Shown: in pieces, positions 17,253 to 25,076 of the stretch
Layout of the letters: each line of letters starts with the position of its first letter
Numbering within the stretch: the first letter of the stretch is position 1
Origin: Syntrophomonas sp. DTU018
GTDB taxonomy: Bacteria; Bacillota; Syntrophomonadia; Syntrophomonadales; Syntrophomonadaceae
Direction: 5' to 3'
DNA length: 44,569 nucleotides
Assembly (NCBI GenBank): GCA_001513155.1
Contig: LFSR01000008.1
Coordinates: forward strand, 1-44,569
The notes under the pieces: generated by a model
Told to the model about the DNA's origin: nothing
The model's input: the letters and a program-made list of their open reading frames with translations, nothing else
The model's database searches: none
Position numbers and translations under genes: made by a program

Positions 17253-17288
17253 ATCCTTCATGGACACGCTTTTCGTTGTACCGCCACT
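17253..17288 (-). promoter_or_regulatory. Conserved leader element, hydrogenase copy
   Basis: The minus strand reads AGTGGCGGTACAACGAAAA then GCGTGTCCATGAAGGAT. Flanking GTGCG and CGCAC (immediately outside) can pair, enclosing the element in a stem, with TCC/GGA as a small inner hairpin. It matches the fdh-leader copy at 7316-7350 and, like it, precedes a terminator. I cannot assign it to a known riboswitch class. Confidence 0.5.
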
Positions 17289-17302
17289 ACGCACTTCCCG
17301 CG

Positions 17303-17331
17303 CAAATATGTATGGCATATGATCTTGTCAG
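17303..17331 (-). promoter_or_regulatory. Possible sigma-A promoter of the hydrogenase operon
   Basis: The minus strand has CTGACA (17331-17326), a 17-base spacer and TATTTG (17308-17303). A start just downstream would put the conserved element at the 5' end of the leader RNA. The -10 box is weak. Confidence 0.35.
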
Positions 17332-17659
17332 TTCAACGTCTATTACTGGTGAGGAACATTGAATACAACTAATTTCCAGTTATAGATGTTTCTACATTTA
17401 TACCCTTTCCATGTCTAATAGGCAACTTTCCTGACAACTTTCCAGAATTAAGGGCAGAATGACACCGATATTAATAGTAAATAAACTAATTATATCTCTG
17501 TTTATCTCTTAATTTTAACGGTATTTGATTTTTCCCATTGATAACTCAAATTTATTTATATTATTAATTTCTATTATATTTTGCTGGAAAAATAGCAGCA
17601 GTTTTTTAGTCAGGCCATTTTTCTGACTATATTTGGGTTTGCAGGTTAATTATGGGTTG
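17332..17659. other. AT-rich intergenic stretch between cbiO and the hydrogenase leader
   Basis: No gene is seen here. The stretch is strongly AT-rich, especially 17440-17590, and contains short inverted repeats such as GTCAG/CTGAC near 17609-17628, but no convincing terminator with a U-run on the minus strand after cbiO. Confidence 0.6.
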
Positions 17660-18460
17660 TTACTGGTGAGTATACCGGTGGGTATGGGTTTGGTTATGAT
17701 GAGTGTGAGAAAAGTCATCAATCAAATTGGCTTCCCGCAGCATATCATAATCGTTAAGTATCTGATCGGAAGGCCCGTCAAATAGAATCTGATGCTGTTC
17801 GGAAAGCAACAGTGAACGGGGACACAGGGTATGGGCTAACTCCAAATTATGGGTGGCTATTACCAGGGTTCTGCCCTGTTTATTTAATTTCAGCAGCACA
17901 TTAACCAGCCAGCTCTGGGTGCGGGGATCCAATCCGTTGGTAGGTTCATCAAAGATCAATACCTGGGGATTTAACACCAGCACTGAGGCCAAAGCGACTT
18001 TTTTCTGCTCTCCCCCGCTCAGTCGGTGAGGAGATCGGTCCCGCAAATGCCCGATGTCCAGGAATGTTAAAATGTCCTCCACCCGGCCCTTCACTTCACT
18101 GGATGAAAGAGGAAGCTGCAAAGGCCCATAAGCTATTTCATCCCAGACCCGGGTAGTCAGCATCTGTACTTGCGTGTTCTGAAACAGGAATCCTATCCGG
18201 GCATGATACTCCTTGCTGAATCCGTCGTCTTCAAAATCGGCACCGGTGATTTCCCGGCCAAAAGCCCGGAAGGAACCGGACTGGGGATGGCACAGCCCGC
18301 ACATGATTTTCAGCAGGGTGGACTTGCCTGAACCGTTAGCCCCCAGTACAGCTACACTTTCTCCCCTGTGTATCCGGAAAGACATGTTTTTAAACAGTTC
18401 AGCTTGCCGGCCATAGGAAAAACTGACGTTATCAAATTCAAACACTGGCGATCCAGTCAT
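17660..18460 (-). CDS. cbiO: Cobalt/nickel ECF transporter ATPase CbiO-like, His-rich tail
   Basis: This 266-residue ABC ATPase powers metal uptake through CbiMQ. It has Walker A GANGSGKST, a Q-loop (FLFQNTQVQ), the signature LSGGEQKK, Walker B VLIFDEPTNGLD and the switch histidine (ATHNLE). The C-terminus FSHTHHNQTHTHRYTHQ is very rich in histidine, which suggests nickel binding on the cytoplasmic side. It overlaps cbiQ by 23 bases and ends the transporter operon. Nickel is the likelier substrate because the hydrogenase operon follows and no cobalamin genes are nearby. Confidence 0.93.
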   Translation of the reverse strand: MTGSPVFEFDNVSFSYGRQAELFKNMSFRIHRGESVAVLGANGSGKSTLLKIMCGLCHPQSGSFRAFGREITGADFEDDGFSKEYHARIGFLFQNTQVQMLTTRVWDEIAYGPLQLPLSSSEVKGRVEDILTFLDIGHLRDRSPHRLSGGEQKKVALASVLVLNPQVLIFDEPTNGLDPRTQSWLVNVLLKLNKQGRTLVIATHNLELAHTLCPRSLLLSEQHQILFDGPSDQILNDYDMLREANLIDDFSHTHHNQTHTHRYTHQ

Positions 18461-19388
18461 ATTCCTGAGCTCCTTTTCGGCTGTCAGTCAGAGAATCCTT
18501 ATGGGAAGCGTCCTGGAGGATAACCCTGCTGGTACCGGTGTAACAGCGAGCTACCATGGCTTCATGGATTTCCTGGGATAACAGAATACTGGCGGCAAAC
18601 AAAGCCCCCACCGCTGATCCCACCTGCTGCTGCTGCTTTCGCAGGGACAGGCGGCCTACACTTCTTAACTGCCGGGCGGCAAACATATCCAGGGTCAAGC
18701 GGATCAGCAGGGCTAGATAGCGTATGCTCATCTCCAATATCATTATTATAATGGAAGGAATTTTCAAGCTATGCAAGGCTGACAGCAGGTGATTAAAGGG
18801 AGTAGTAGCTACCAGCAGTACTCCCCAGGACAATGACAGGCCCACCCGCAGGAAAATGAGCAGGACTGACCGAGCGCCCTGATAACTGATGAACAACAGC
18901 TCCGGAGCCTGCCAGCTTCCTATAGCCAACTGCTCAGGCAAAGAGCATATCACCAGCAAGGGGGTGCCATCATTAAACAGGTTTAGGGAAGCCGGCAGGG
19001 CCATTATTAAAGTTAGCAGCGGTATGGTCAGCCAGATCCTTTTCTGCAAAGTCCAGACAGGCAGCCGGGAAGCCATCATCAGCATTATATTTAACCCGCA
19101 AAGCACCAGCAGTATGGGTATATCATGGATTAAAGCTGCCAGTAATACTGCCGCCAGCACCCCGGTTATTTTGAGACGGGCATCTACCCCCTGCAAAAAT
19201 CCATCCCTGCGGGACAAATTTTCATTCTGCATCTCCTGTTCCAAAGCCCGTCCGATTTCCAGCATGGTGCGCCGCAGGAAACGAGTTCTTCCCTGTTTTC
19301 CTGCTACCACATGCCAAACTTCCTCGGGTTCATTCATCCAGGCGGGAAGCTCAGTGTCTTTTATTTGGCCATGTTTCTTGTCAATCAT
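18438..19388 (-). CDS. cbiQ: Cobalt/nickel ECF transporter T component CbiQ-like
   Basis: This 316-residue membrane protein has several hydrophobic helices from about residue 75 onward and a coupling region with charged residues (ARQLRSVGRLSLRKQQQQVG) that would contact CbiO. An N-terminal soluble extension of about 65 residues (including PEEVWHVVAGKQGRTRF) precedes the usual start near FLQGVDARLKI. The ATG at 19388 follows AAAGGAG with 6 bases between, 3 bases after the CbiN-like gene. Confidence 0.9.
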   Translation of the reverse strand: MIDKKHGQIKDTELPAWMNEPEEVWHVVAGKQGRTRFLRRTMLEIGRALEQEMQNENLSRRDGFLQGVDARLKITGVLAAVLLAALIHDIPILLVLCGLNIMLMMASRLPVWTLQKRIWLTIPLLTLIMALPASLNLFNDGTPLLVICSLPEQLAIGSWQAPELLFISYQGARSVLLIFLRVGLSLSWGVLLVATTPFNHLLSALHSLKIPSIIIMILEMSIRYLALLIRLTLDMFAARQLRSVGRLSLRKQQQQVGSAVGALFAASILLSQEIHEAMVARCYTGTSRVILQDASHKDSLTDSRKGAQEYDWIASV

Positions 19389-19391
19389 CGT

Positions 19392-19706
19392 CTACTCCTT
19401 TACGCGCCGCCCCAGCAAAATCATTATGCCTGCAACCAATCCGGTCCCCAGCAGCGCGGAAAATATATAGCCCCCCGCCGCATGGAAAAAGGTATCTGCC
19501 AGACCAGGGATAGAATAATCGGGCAGTAGAGCATAGGACCATACTTCAGCAAACTGCTGCACGCCTGCGGGTATGTAACCAACTCTCTCGCTGAGCTCAT
19601 CCATACCCCATTCTCCGAAAGCAGTACCCGTAGCCAATAATCCCAAAGGGCACAACAATATCAGTACACCTAGAGCTATCCACAAATTGCGATACTTTTT
19701 AAACAT
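19392..19706 (-). CDS. CbiN/PDGLE-type small subunit of the nickel/cobalt transporter
   Basis: This 104-residue protein has two hydrophobic helices (about 8-28 and 78-98) with an extracytoplasmic loop containing GTAFGEWGMDELSERVGYIP, a pattern seen in PDGLE-domain (CbiN-like, NikN-type) proteins. Such subunits work with CbiM to admit Ni2+ or Co2+. It overlaps cbiM by 8 bases. The motif and neighbours support the role; the metal is inferred. Confidence 0.85.
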   Translation of the reverse strand: MFKKYRNLWIALGVLILLCPLGLLATGTAFGEWGMDELSERVGYIPAGVQQFAEVWSYALLPDYSIPGLADTFFHAAGGYIFSALLGTGLVAGIMILLGRRVKE

Positions 19707-20415
19707 GGCCGTTCACCTCCCGGACGGCAGGAATCACTTGACCAGGGCGTTCCAGTAACTCGGGATAATTTCGCCCTACAAACCATACCCCCAGCACAGT
19801 AATTATGGCTTCCGCCGGTCCTGCCAGGAGCAGGTGTTCCGACATCATAACCGCCAAGGTTACTTTCAGTGGGTACATGAAGTAAAGGGGAGTACCATCA
19901 GCGGCTTGAAACAGGTGATACTGGGAGCCAAACATAACCGCCGTAGCCAACGCCGCAACGTTAAGGCCGATATAAGCCGCTACCGCAGCAGCGGTCATAC
20001 CGCGGAAGGACAGCAAGTCTGCATTTCCTTTGATTAGCCGGTAAACTGCATAGCCAGCTACCGGCATCAGGAAAGCTATATTGAAGCAATTAGCTCCTAT
20101 GGCTAGAATCCCCCCATCTCCAAACAGCAAAGCCTGGATTATCAGGGCCACTGAGACACCTAAACAGGCAGCCCAGGGCCCCAATAAAATCGCCATTAAC
20201 ACTGCTCCTACCGCATGAGCCGAACTGCCTCCCGGCAAGGGGAGATTAAACATCATAATGATAAAGGAAAAAGCCGCTGCACAGGCTAAGAGGGGTACTT
20301 CCTTCTTGCGTACTGTTTTCTCGACCTGTTTTACGGCTACCCCCATAACGGGTACCATAACCGCTATCATGGGAATAGCAGTCTGGGGGCTCAGATAACC
20401 ATCTGGAATATGCAT
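19699..20415 (-). CDS. cbiM: Nickel/cobalt ECF transporter substrate-binding membrane subunit CbiM/NikM
   Basis: Translation from the ATG at 20415, 8 bases after GGAAAGGAG, gives a 238-residue protein beginning MHIPDGYLSP. In this family the N-terminal Met-His of MHIPDG binds the metal, which fixes the start; a longer reading is rejected. Seven or so hydrophobic segments follow, with NLPLPGGSSAHAVGAVL and FNIAFLMP as family blocks. It is the first gene of the cbiM-N-Q-O operon and is preceded by a terminator-like hairpin that may control its expression. Confidence 0.94.
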   Translation of the reverse strand: MHIPDGYLSPQTAIPMIAVMVPVMGVAVKQVEKTVRKKEVPLLACAAAFSFIIMMFNLPLPGGSSAHAVGAVLMAILLGPWAACLGVSVALIIQALLFGDGGILAIGANCFNIAFLMPVAGYAVYRLIKGNADLLSFRGMTAAAVAAYIGLNVAALATAVMFGSQYHLFQAADGTPLYFMYPLKVTLAVMMSEHLLLAGPAEAIITVLGVWFVGRNYPELLERPGQVIPAVREVNGHV

Positions 20416-20449
20416 AACCACATCTCCTTTCCAAATTTCCCCTACAAAC

Positions 20450-20498
20450 AAAAATGCCATGAGATATGGCTTTCACAGCCTGATACCTTCATGGCATT
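20450..20498 (-). terminator. Terminator-like hairpin before cbiM
   Basis: The minus strand has AATGCCATGA and TCATGGCATT as a perfect 10-bp stem enclosing 26 bases, inside which GGCT/AGCC forms a smaller hairpin, then TTTTTG. It lies between the CooT-DUF4198 gene and cbiM. It could end the upstream transcript or act as a nickel-responsive attenuator; the branched loop makes the second worth testing. Confidence 0.6.
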
Positions 20499-20599
20499 AT
20501 TCTTTAAAGGTTATTGTAGTAACGGTCAGCGACTTCTTCGTGAAGTCATTTTGTAAATAGTTTTATTCTATATCTTTCAGGTAATTCCTTCTTTTTACA

Positions 20600-21400
20600 T
20601 TAAAAACTTTTAACCAGGGTAAAAGTGCTGGTAATATTGTCATGGCTCACTGAGAATAAGTAATTACCGCGGGCAGTCAAAAACAACCGAGCTTTCCCTT
20701 CTTCATCCGTGACTAAATGATGGGGATAATCAGTATTGCGGGTGTTGGCATAAGTGGCCTTCAGCTCAGCCCCTGCCAGGGGTTTCCCGTCTTTTAACAC
20801 CTGGACTTCATAATTTTCCCCCATGCGGGCATGGGAATAACCACAGGGCAAAATTTCCAGAGGCAGACCAATGGGCTGCAGATCATGGTGGTGATGGTGC
20901 CCTACTTCCACCAGCAGTTTGGCATAAAGTTCCCGGTCCCCGGGTTCCAAGGCATATACCTGAACCAGGCCATCGTTTTCCGAACCCAGATTAATATGCC
21001 CGATATGGCCGTGCAGGTGCATTTCGGCCTGATGCTCTCCGCCCTGACCTACCACCATTACCCGGGGGGCTGTCCATGCTGCTTCCGGGTTGGCTTTCAT
21101 GTTGTAACCTTTAAACAGCTTCAGCTTGACTTCTTCTCCCTCATGAAAATGGCCATGATCAGTATCCAGATCCAGCCAGATTTCGGTTCCTGTGCCGGCT
21201 GATTCGGCAGCAATTTCTTCAATAATTATGCGATGATGTACCAATTCCATTTCCCGTATGGCGGCTTTTACAACCCGCCGTTCACCAAAAACACTTTCCA
21301 GAAACAGAGTTTGGTCCTCTCCCGGAATTATGCGATCCACTTTTTCCATAAACAGTTCTTCCCGGCCGTTTTTCAGCAGGTAAATATTAGCCTCGCACAT
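20600..21400 (-). CDS. Fusion of CooT-like nickel-binding domain and DUF4198 domain
   Basis: The 266-residue product begins MCEANIYLLKNGREELFMEK and for about 62 residues looks like CooT, a small nickel-binding protein whose Cys2 is the metal ligand. The rest (about 70-266) resembles DUF4198, a domain found with nickel and cobalt importers, including HFHEGEEVKLKLFKG and GENYEVQVLKDGKPLAGAELKATY. Histidines are dense (DTDHGHFHEG, HLHGHIGH, VGHHHHHDL). The ATG at 21400 is preferred over a GTG at 21409 because it puts Cys at position 2 and has better spacing from GGAGAGG. There is no signal peptide, so it should be cytoplasmic, unlike exported DUF4198 proteins. A nickel buffer or delivery role is inferred. 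Confidence 0.82.
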   Translation of the reverse strand: MCEANIYLLKNGREELFMEKVDRIIPGEDQTLFLESVFGERRVVKAAIREMELVHHRIIIEEIAAESAGTGTEIWLDLDTDHGHFHEGEEVKLKLFKGYNMKANPEAAWTAPRVMVVGQGGEHQAEMHLHGHIGHINLGSENDGLVQVYALEPGDRELYAKLLVEVGHHHHHDLQPIGLPLEILPCGYSHARMGENYEVQVLKDGKPLAGAELKATYANTRNTDYPHHLVTDEEGKARLFLTARGNYLFSVSHDNITSTFTLVKSF

Positions 21401-22004
21401 AATTTTCACCTCTCCAGTTCAGGTGGCATTCCGGACAAAGCAGGCCCTCCTCAGTTAAAACCGCGTGAGTCTGCATAACCCCTTCACCACAATTGCGGCA
21501 CTGGACATTTTTGGTTGTCCTGGCCTTGCCTATCTGGGGCATTTCAACTTCCCGCCAGTGAAAAAGCTGTTCCAGGGGCTGGCTCATGATCAATTCGAAC
21601 ACCTGAGCCAGAGCATCTTCCAACTCCATTTCCTCCTGCGGATCAAGGAAATCCCGGCCTTTTAATTCCCGGTAGCGTTCCACAACCGGATGCTCCAAAG
21701 CATCAAAGTTTTGAGCTATGCGAATGGCTCGTCCATTCTGGCGGTTGAAAACAGTGTAGACCATTTTCCCATAATCCTTGAAATATAAATTGCCTTTGCC
21801 GAAAGTGCAGCCCAAAATCGCCTGGATGGCATCCGCGCCGCAGGTATCATTTTCCACAATAGCCCCTACTTCATCATACTGATCTGAATCTATCTGCAAA
21901 TAATCCAGGGCCATTTCCGCTGCCCTAACCCCCAGCAACAGCCCTGGGCAAATGTGGCCATGAAACTGTATGGCTTTTTCCAGGGGGCTCATATCTTTGC
22001 ACAT
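21387..22004 (-). CDS. FmdE-family protein with C-terminal zinc ribbon
   Basis: This 205-residue protein has the FmdE pattern AIQFHGHICPGLLLGVRAAE at the N-terminus, with His and Cys likely to bind metal, and NDTCGADAIQAILGCTFGKGNL further on. The C-terminus carries two CxxC pairs (CRNCGEGV, CPECHLNW), a zinc ribbon. The family is named after a formylmethanofuran dehydrogenase subunit but is common in bacteria without that pathway, often near molybdenum or nickel enzymes. It overlaps the CooT-DUF4198 gene by 14 bases, so a metal-handling role is plausible but unproven. Confidence 0.85.
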   Translation of the reverse strand: MCKDMSPLEKAIQFHGHICPGLLLGVRAAEMALDYLQIDSDQYDEVGAIVENDTCGADAIQAILGCTFGKGNLYFKDYGKMVYTVFNRQNGRAIRIAQNFDALEHPVVERYRELKGRDFLDPQEEMELEDALAQVFELIMSQPLEQLFHWREVEMPQIGKARTTKNVQCRNCGEGVMQTHAVLTEEGLLCPECHLNWRGENYVRG

Positions 22005-22023
22005 AACTTCCGTTCACCCTTTC

Positions 22024-22452
22024 TTAACCTTGCGTCACTTTCTTCTCGTACCAGTAACGTACCCGCTCTACCAAATTCTCCACCTGCCAAGGCAACGGTT
22101 CATCCACTGTGCCGCATATCTCTATTCCACAGCGATTAAGGGGGATCAAAATTTTTACCGCTTCAGAACTAGCAATAGCTTCAGCCATGCGGGGGGTCAG
22201 TTCGCCGGAATAGGAATTGGCTGCCAGGATAGCCACTGAGCCGGTGATTATATCCACCCGGGAACTGGAAAATACTATGGCATTTTCTCCGCTGGCCCCT
22301 TCATTGGCACCCGCCTTCAGCATCACGGAAGCGGCCAAAGCGTTGGTTCCTAAGGCCAGAATGGTACAGCTATTTCCTAAAGCCTCCCGCAGCTTTTCAA
22401 CAATCAAGCGGCCAATACCTCCGCCCTGTCCATCAATTACTGCTATTTTCAT
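22024..22452 (-). CDS. DUF3842 family protein
   Basis: The 142-residue product starts MKIAVIDGQGGGIGRLIVEKLR, a Rossmann-like nucleotide-binding beginning typical of DUF3842. A second family block is GANEGASGENAIVFSSSRVDIITG. Function is unknown. An ATG 12 bases upstream (22464) is also in frame; the GGGGGAAGG between the two fits poorly with either, so the start is chosen on family grounds. It heads the run that continues with FmdE and CooT-DUF4198 genes, which suggests a link with nickel or hydrogenase physiology. Confidence 0.8.
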   Translation of the reverse strand: MKIAVIDGQGGGIGRLIVEKLREALGNSCTILALGTNALAASVMLKAGANEGASGENAIVFSSSRVDIITGSVAILAANSYSGELTPRMAEAIASSEAVKILIPLNRCGIEICGTVDEPLPWQVENLVERVRYWYEKKVTQG

Positions 22453-22629
22453 GCCTTCCCCCATAAATTCTCTTCGCTTTGGGATTATAATACCATAATC
22501 TTAGGCCTGCAGTTTACTAATTTACAAAAGAATCGCTGGCATCCAGCTTTTTGTCAGGCTTGCAGCGCCGGTCAGCTTGAGTTAAAGTGATAAAAGTCTA
22601 AAGGTTCAGCTAGAAAGGAAGTCGTTACT

Positions 22630-23523
22630 GTGCTTACCCGGGTTAATGGCAATACCTTTTTCATACCGGCACCCACAAATATTGGGGTATTTCAGTTCAA
22701 GGACCGCTATGTGCTGCTGGTGGACTCCGGCAGTGATAACCAGCAAGCCCGCCGTATTTGTGATACCTTGCAGGAGTCTGATTTAAGCCCCAAGTACCTG
22801 TTTCTTACCCACAGCCACCACGACCACAGCGGAGGCCATGCTTACATCCGCCAGCAGTTCCCGGGCTGCAAGCTAATGGCCCACCAAAACGCTGGGGTAT
22901 ACCTTAACCAGCCTGCCCTTCTGGCACAGCATGTATATGGAGGACAGCCTCCGGCTGGTCTCTCCCGTTCCCTGAGCTTTAAGCCCGCCTTTCCCGAGGA
23001 GGAAGCAACCCCAGGCATAGCGCGCATCCACGATGAAAAGTTCACCATAGTGGAACTGCCCGGACATGCTCCCGGGCAATGCGGGGTGATCACCAGAGAC
23101 CGGGTCTGTTTTCTGGGGGACAGCCTCTTCAGCCAGGACAACCTGGACAAGTATTCCTTTCCTTTCCTCTACGATATAGGCGCCCAGCTTAAGACTTATG
23201 AGGCTGTGGAGAAAATCGATGCCGATTACTTTATCCTGGGACACGGACCCGACATATTGGATCATGACCAAATACTGAAACTGGCGGAGGCAAACCGATC
23301 CAATCTCAATAAATATCTGGCTATGATAATGGATCTGTTGGATCAGCCTAAAAGCCGGGAGGAGCTTCTGGAAGAAATCATTATCCTGGATGACTTGAAC
23401 CCGGATGTACTGGAGTACTATTTCCTGTCTTCCACCCTGGCCGCCATGTTAAGCTACCTGCAGCAGCAGGAAAATCTGACCATGCAGGTTGAAAACGGGC
23501 GCCTCTACTTTTTCAAATCCTGA
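22630..23523 (+). CDS. Metallo-beta-lactamase-fold hydrolase
   Basis: This 297-residue protein has the metal site THSHHDHSGGH (residues about 60-70), GHAPGQCG, GDSLF and a late GHGPD, giving the binuclear zinc centre of MBL hydrolases. The C-terminal third (about 215-297) is helical and resembles the winged-helix-like tail of some thioesterase- or glyoxalase-type members. The start is a GTG at 22630, 8 bases after AGAAAGGAAG. It is transcribed away from the nickel genes and converges on the MATE gene. The substrate cannot be deduced. Confidence 0.88.
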   Translation: MLTRVNGNTFFIPAPTNIGVFQFKDRYVLLVDSGSDNQQARRICDTLQESDLSPKYLFLTHSHHDHSGGHAYIRQQFPGCKLMAHQNAGVYLNQPALLAQHVYGGQPPAGLSRSLSFKPAFPEEEATPGIARIHDEKFTIVELPGHAPGQCGVITRDRVCFLGDSLFSQDNLDKYSFPFLYDIGAQLKTYEAVEKIDADYFILGHGPDILDHDQILKLAEANRSNLNKYLAMIMDLLDQPKSREELLEEIIILDDLNPDVLEYYFLSSTLAAMLSYLQQQENLTMQVENGRLYFFKS

Positions 23524-23526
23524 CAG

Positions 23527-24927
23527 CTATTGCCACCACAGCCAGGCCTTAAGCCGCTGCCATAGATAGCCCCGCCTGAGCAGCATCAAGATGGTCAATT
23601 TGTTGCGTACCTGCAGGTCCCGCCACAGACTGATCAGGAATAACAAAGCCAGGGCTGCGCTTAACATCTCTGAAAAGGAAAAGGCCAGCCAGACGCCAGA
23701 CAAACCGTAATAGCGAGGCAATATCAACAAAAGGGGCAGGAAAAATCCCACCTGGCGGCTCAAGGACAGCCACATGGCGGAAAATCCCTGACCCACAGCC
23801 TGTAAAACCGTATAGAGGATGACCAGAGGACCCATTAAAGGCAGAAATAAAGTCGCCAGCTGCATACAGTTTACTCCGATGGCGGTAAGCTGGGGGTCCT
23901 GGGAGAAGAACTGCATTACCCAGGCCGGCTGGTGCTGCAGGATCATCCAGGCAGTTCCCGTGAATAGCAAAGCCAAAGTACAGGATTTCACAATGGTCTC
24001 CTTGACCCGGTCGTATAAGCGGGCACCATAGGCGAAAGCCGCGATGGGCATGGTCCCCTGGGACAGACCATGCACCGGCATGAAAGCCAGGGACCTGACT
24101 CGCAAAAATATACCCAGGGCAGCAACAGCCGTATAGCCATAGCCGGCCAGGGTGCGGTTAATTAATGCCAGGATCGCTACCGATACCACTTCCATTATCA
24201 TGGTGGGAAACCCCACCCGGTAAATATCAATGATTACCCGGAGGCTGGGCTGAAAATGGGCCCGGGACCAGGTAAGGTAGGATTTTTTTCTGCGCACCAG
24301 GGCAATTATGGCTGCCGTTATAATCACCTGGGAGAGCACGGAAGCTACAGCCGCTCCATTGAGACCCAGGGGGGGTATCCCCGCCCAGCCGAAAATAAAT
24401 ATGGGATCGAAAATCACGTTGAGACTGATACCCAGCAAGGAAATGACCATGGGCCAAAAGGTGTTGCCTTCCCCCTGGATAATATTGCCCAGGGTCATGG
24501 GCAGGAAGGTAAACAGGGAACCCCACAGCACAATCTGCAGGTATTCCCTGCTGAGGGCAAAAGTATCGGGAGTACAGCCGAAAAGGATCAGCAAGTCGTC
24601 AATATAATATAATCCTAAACCTGTAGCCAGCACTCCATATATCAGGCTGATGACAATGCCATGCCAGGCCACATTGTCCGCCCGTTTAACATCAGCGCCT
24701 CCCAGGGTTCTGCCGATGAGAGAGGTAAGACCGGCTCCGGTGGCGGCGGAAAGGGAGACCAAGAGTATTTGCAGCGGGATTACCAGGGTGAGGGCGGCGA
24801 AAGGCAATGGTCCCAGCTTGGCTACAAAGAAAGTGTCAATTAAGCTCAACAGGGAATAGAGCAGCATTCCGGCAGTAACCGGCAGGGACAGCCTGAGCAG
24901 GAGCCGGGCCACACTGTCCTGGAGCAT
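23527..24927 (-). CDS. MATE-family multidrug/sodium antiporter
   Basis: This 466-residue membrane protein shows twelve hydrophobic segments in two halves, with the MATE start (LLRLSLPVTAGMLLYSLLSLIDTFFVAKLG) and the internal repeat near VGFPTMIMEVVSVAILALINRTLAGYG. Members export cationic drugs or metabolites by Na+ or H+ antiport. The stop is 3 bases from the convergent metallo-beta-lactamase gene. No good ribosome site lies directly before the ATG at 24927, so the start may be slightly different. The substrate is unknown. Confidence 0.93.
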   Translation of the reverse strand: MLQDSVARLLLRLSLPVTAGMLLYSLLSLIDTFFVAKLGPLPFAALTLVIPLQILLVSLSAATGAGLTSLIGRTLGGADVKRADNVAWHGIVISLIYGVLATGLGLYYIDDLLILFGCTPDTFALSREYLQIVLWGSLFTFLPMTLGNIIQGEGNTFWPMVISLLGISLNVIFDPIFIFGWAGIPPLGLNGAAVASVLSQVIITAAIIALVRRKKSYLTWSRAHFQPSLRVIIDIYRVGFPTMIMEVVSVAILALINRTLAGYGYTAVAALGIFLRVRSLAFMPVHGLSQGTMPIAAFAYGARLYDRVKETIVKSCTLALLFTGTAWMILQHQPAWVMQFFSQDPQLTAIGVNCMQLATLFLPLMGPLVILYTVLQAVGQGFSAMWLSLSRQVGFFLPLLLILPRYYGLSGVWLAFSFSEMLSAALALLFLISLWRDLQVRNKLTILMLLRRGYLWQRLKAWLWWQ

Positions 24928-25011
24928 ATTAACCGGCCGGATAATACATCCCCCCTCTCTCCAGGCTTATGAAAACCATCCGGGAAATAGTATGAGGGGG
25001 CGGAAAAAATT

Positions 25012-25048
25012 AGAATCCGGAACCTGGTCTGGCCAGTTCCCGGATTCT
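25012..25048 (-). terminator. Terminator after fadD
   Basis: AGAATCCGG and CGGATTCT flank GAACTGG/CCAGGTTC-type inner pairing to form a long near-perfect hairpin. On the minus strand it is followed by AATTTTTT, ending the fadD transcript about 30 bases after its stop. A T-run also follows on the plus strand, so it may work both ways. Confidence 0.85.
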
Positions 25049-25076
25049 TTTTGGGAGAAGTTATGAGACAGAGAGA

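Noticed and set aside
17253-17331. T-box leader in front of the hydrogenase operon
   Set aside because: The GGCGGTAC block looks like the T-box AGGGUGGnACCGCG at first sight, but the invariant UGG is missing, the fdh copy diverges further (GACAGTAC), and there is no tRNA synthetase or amino acid gene downstream.
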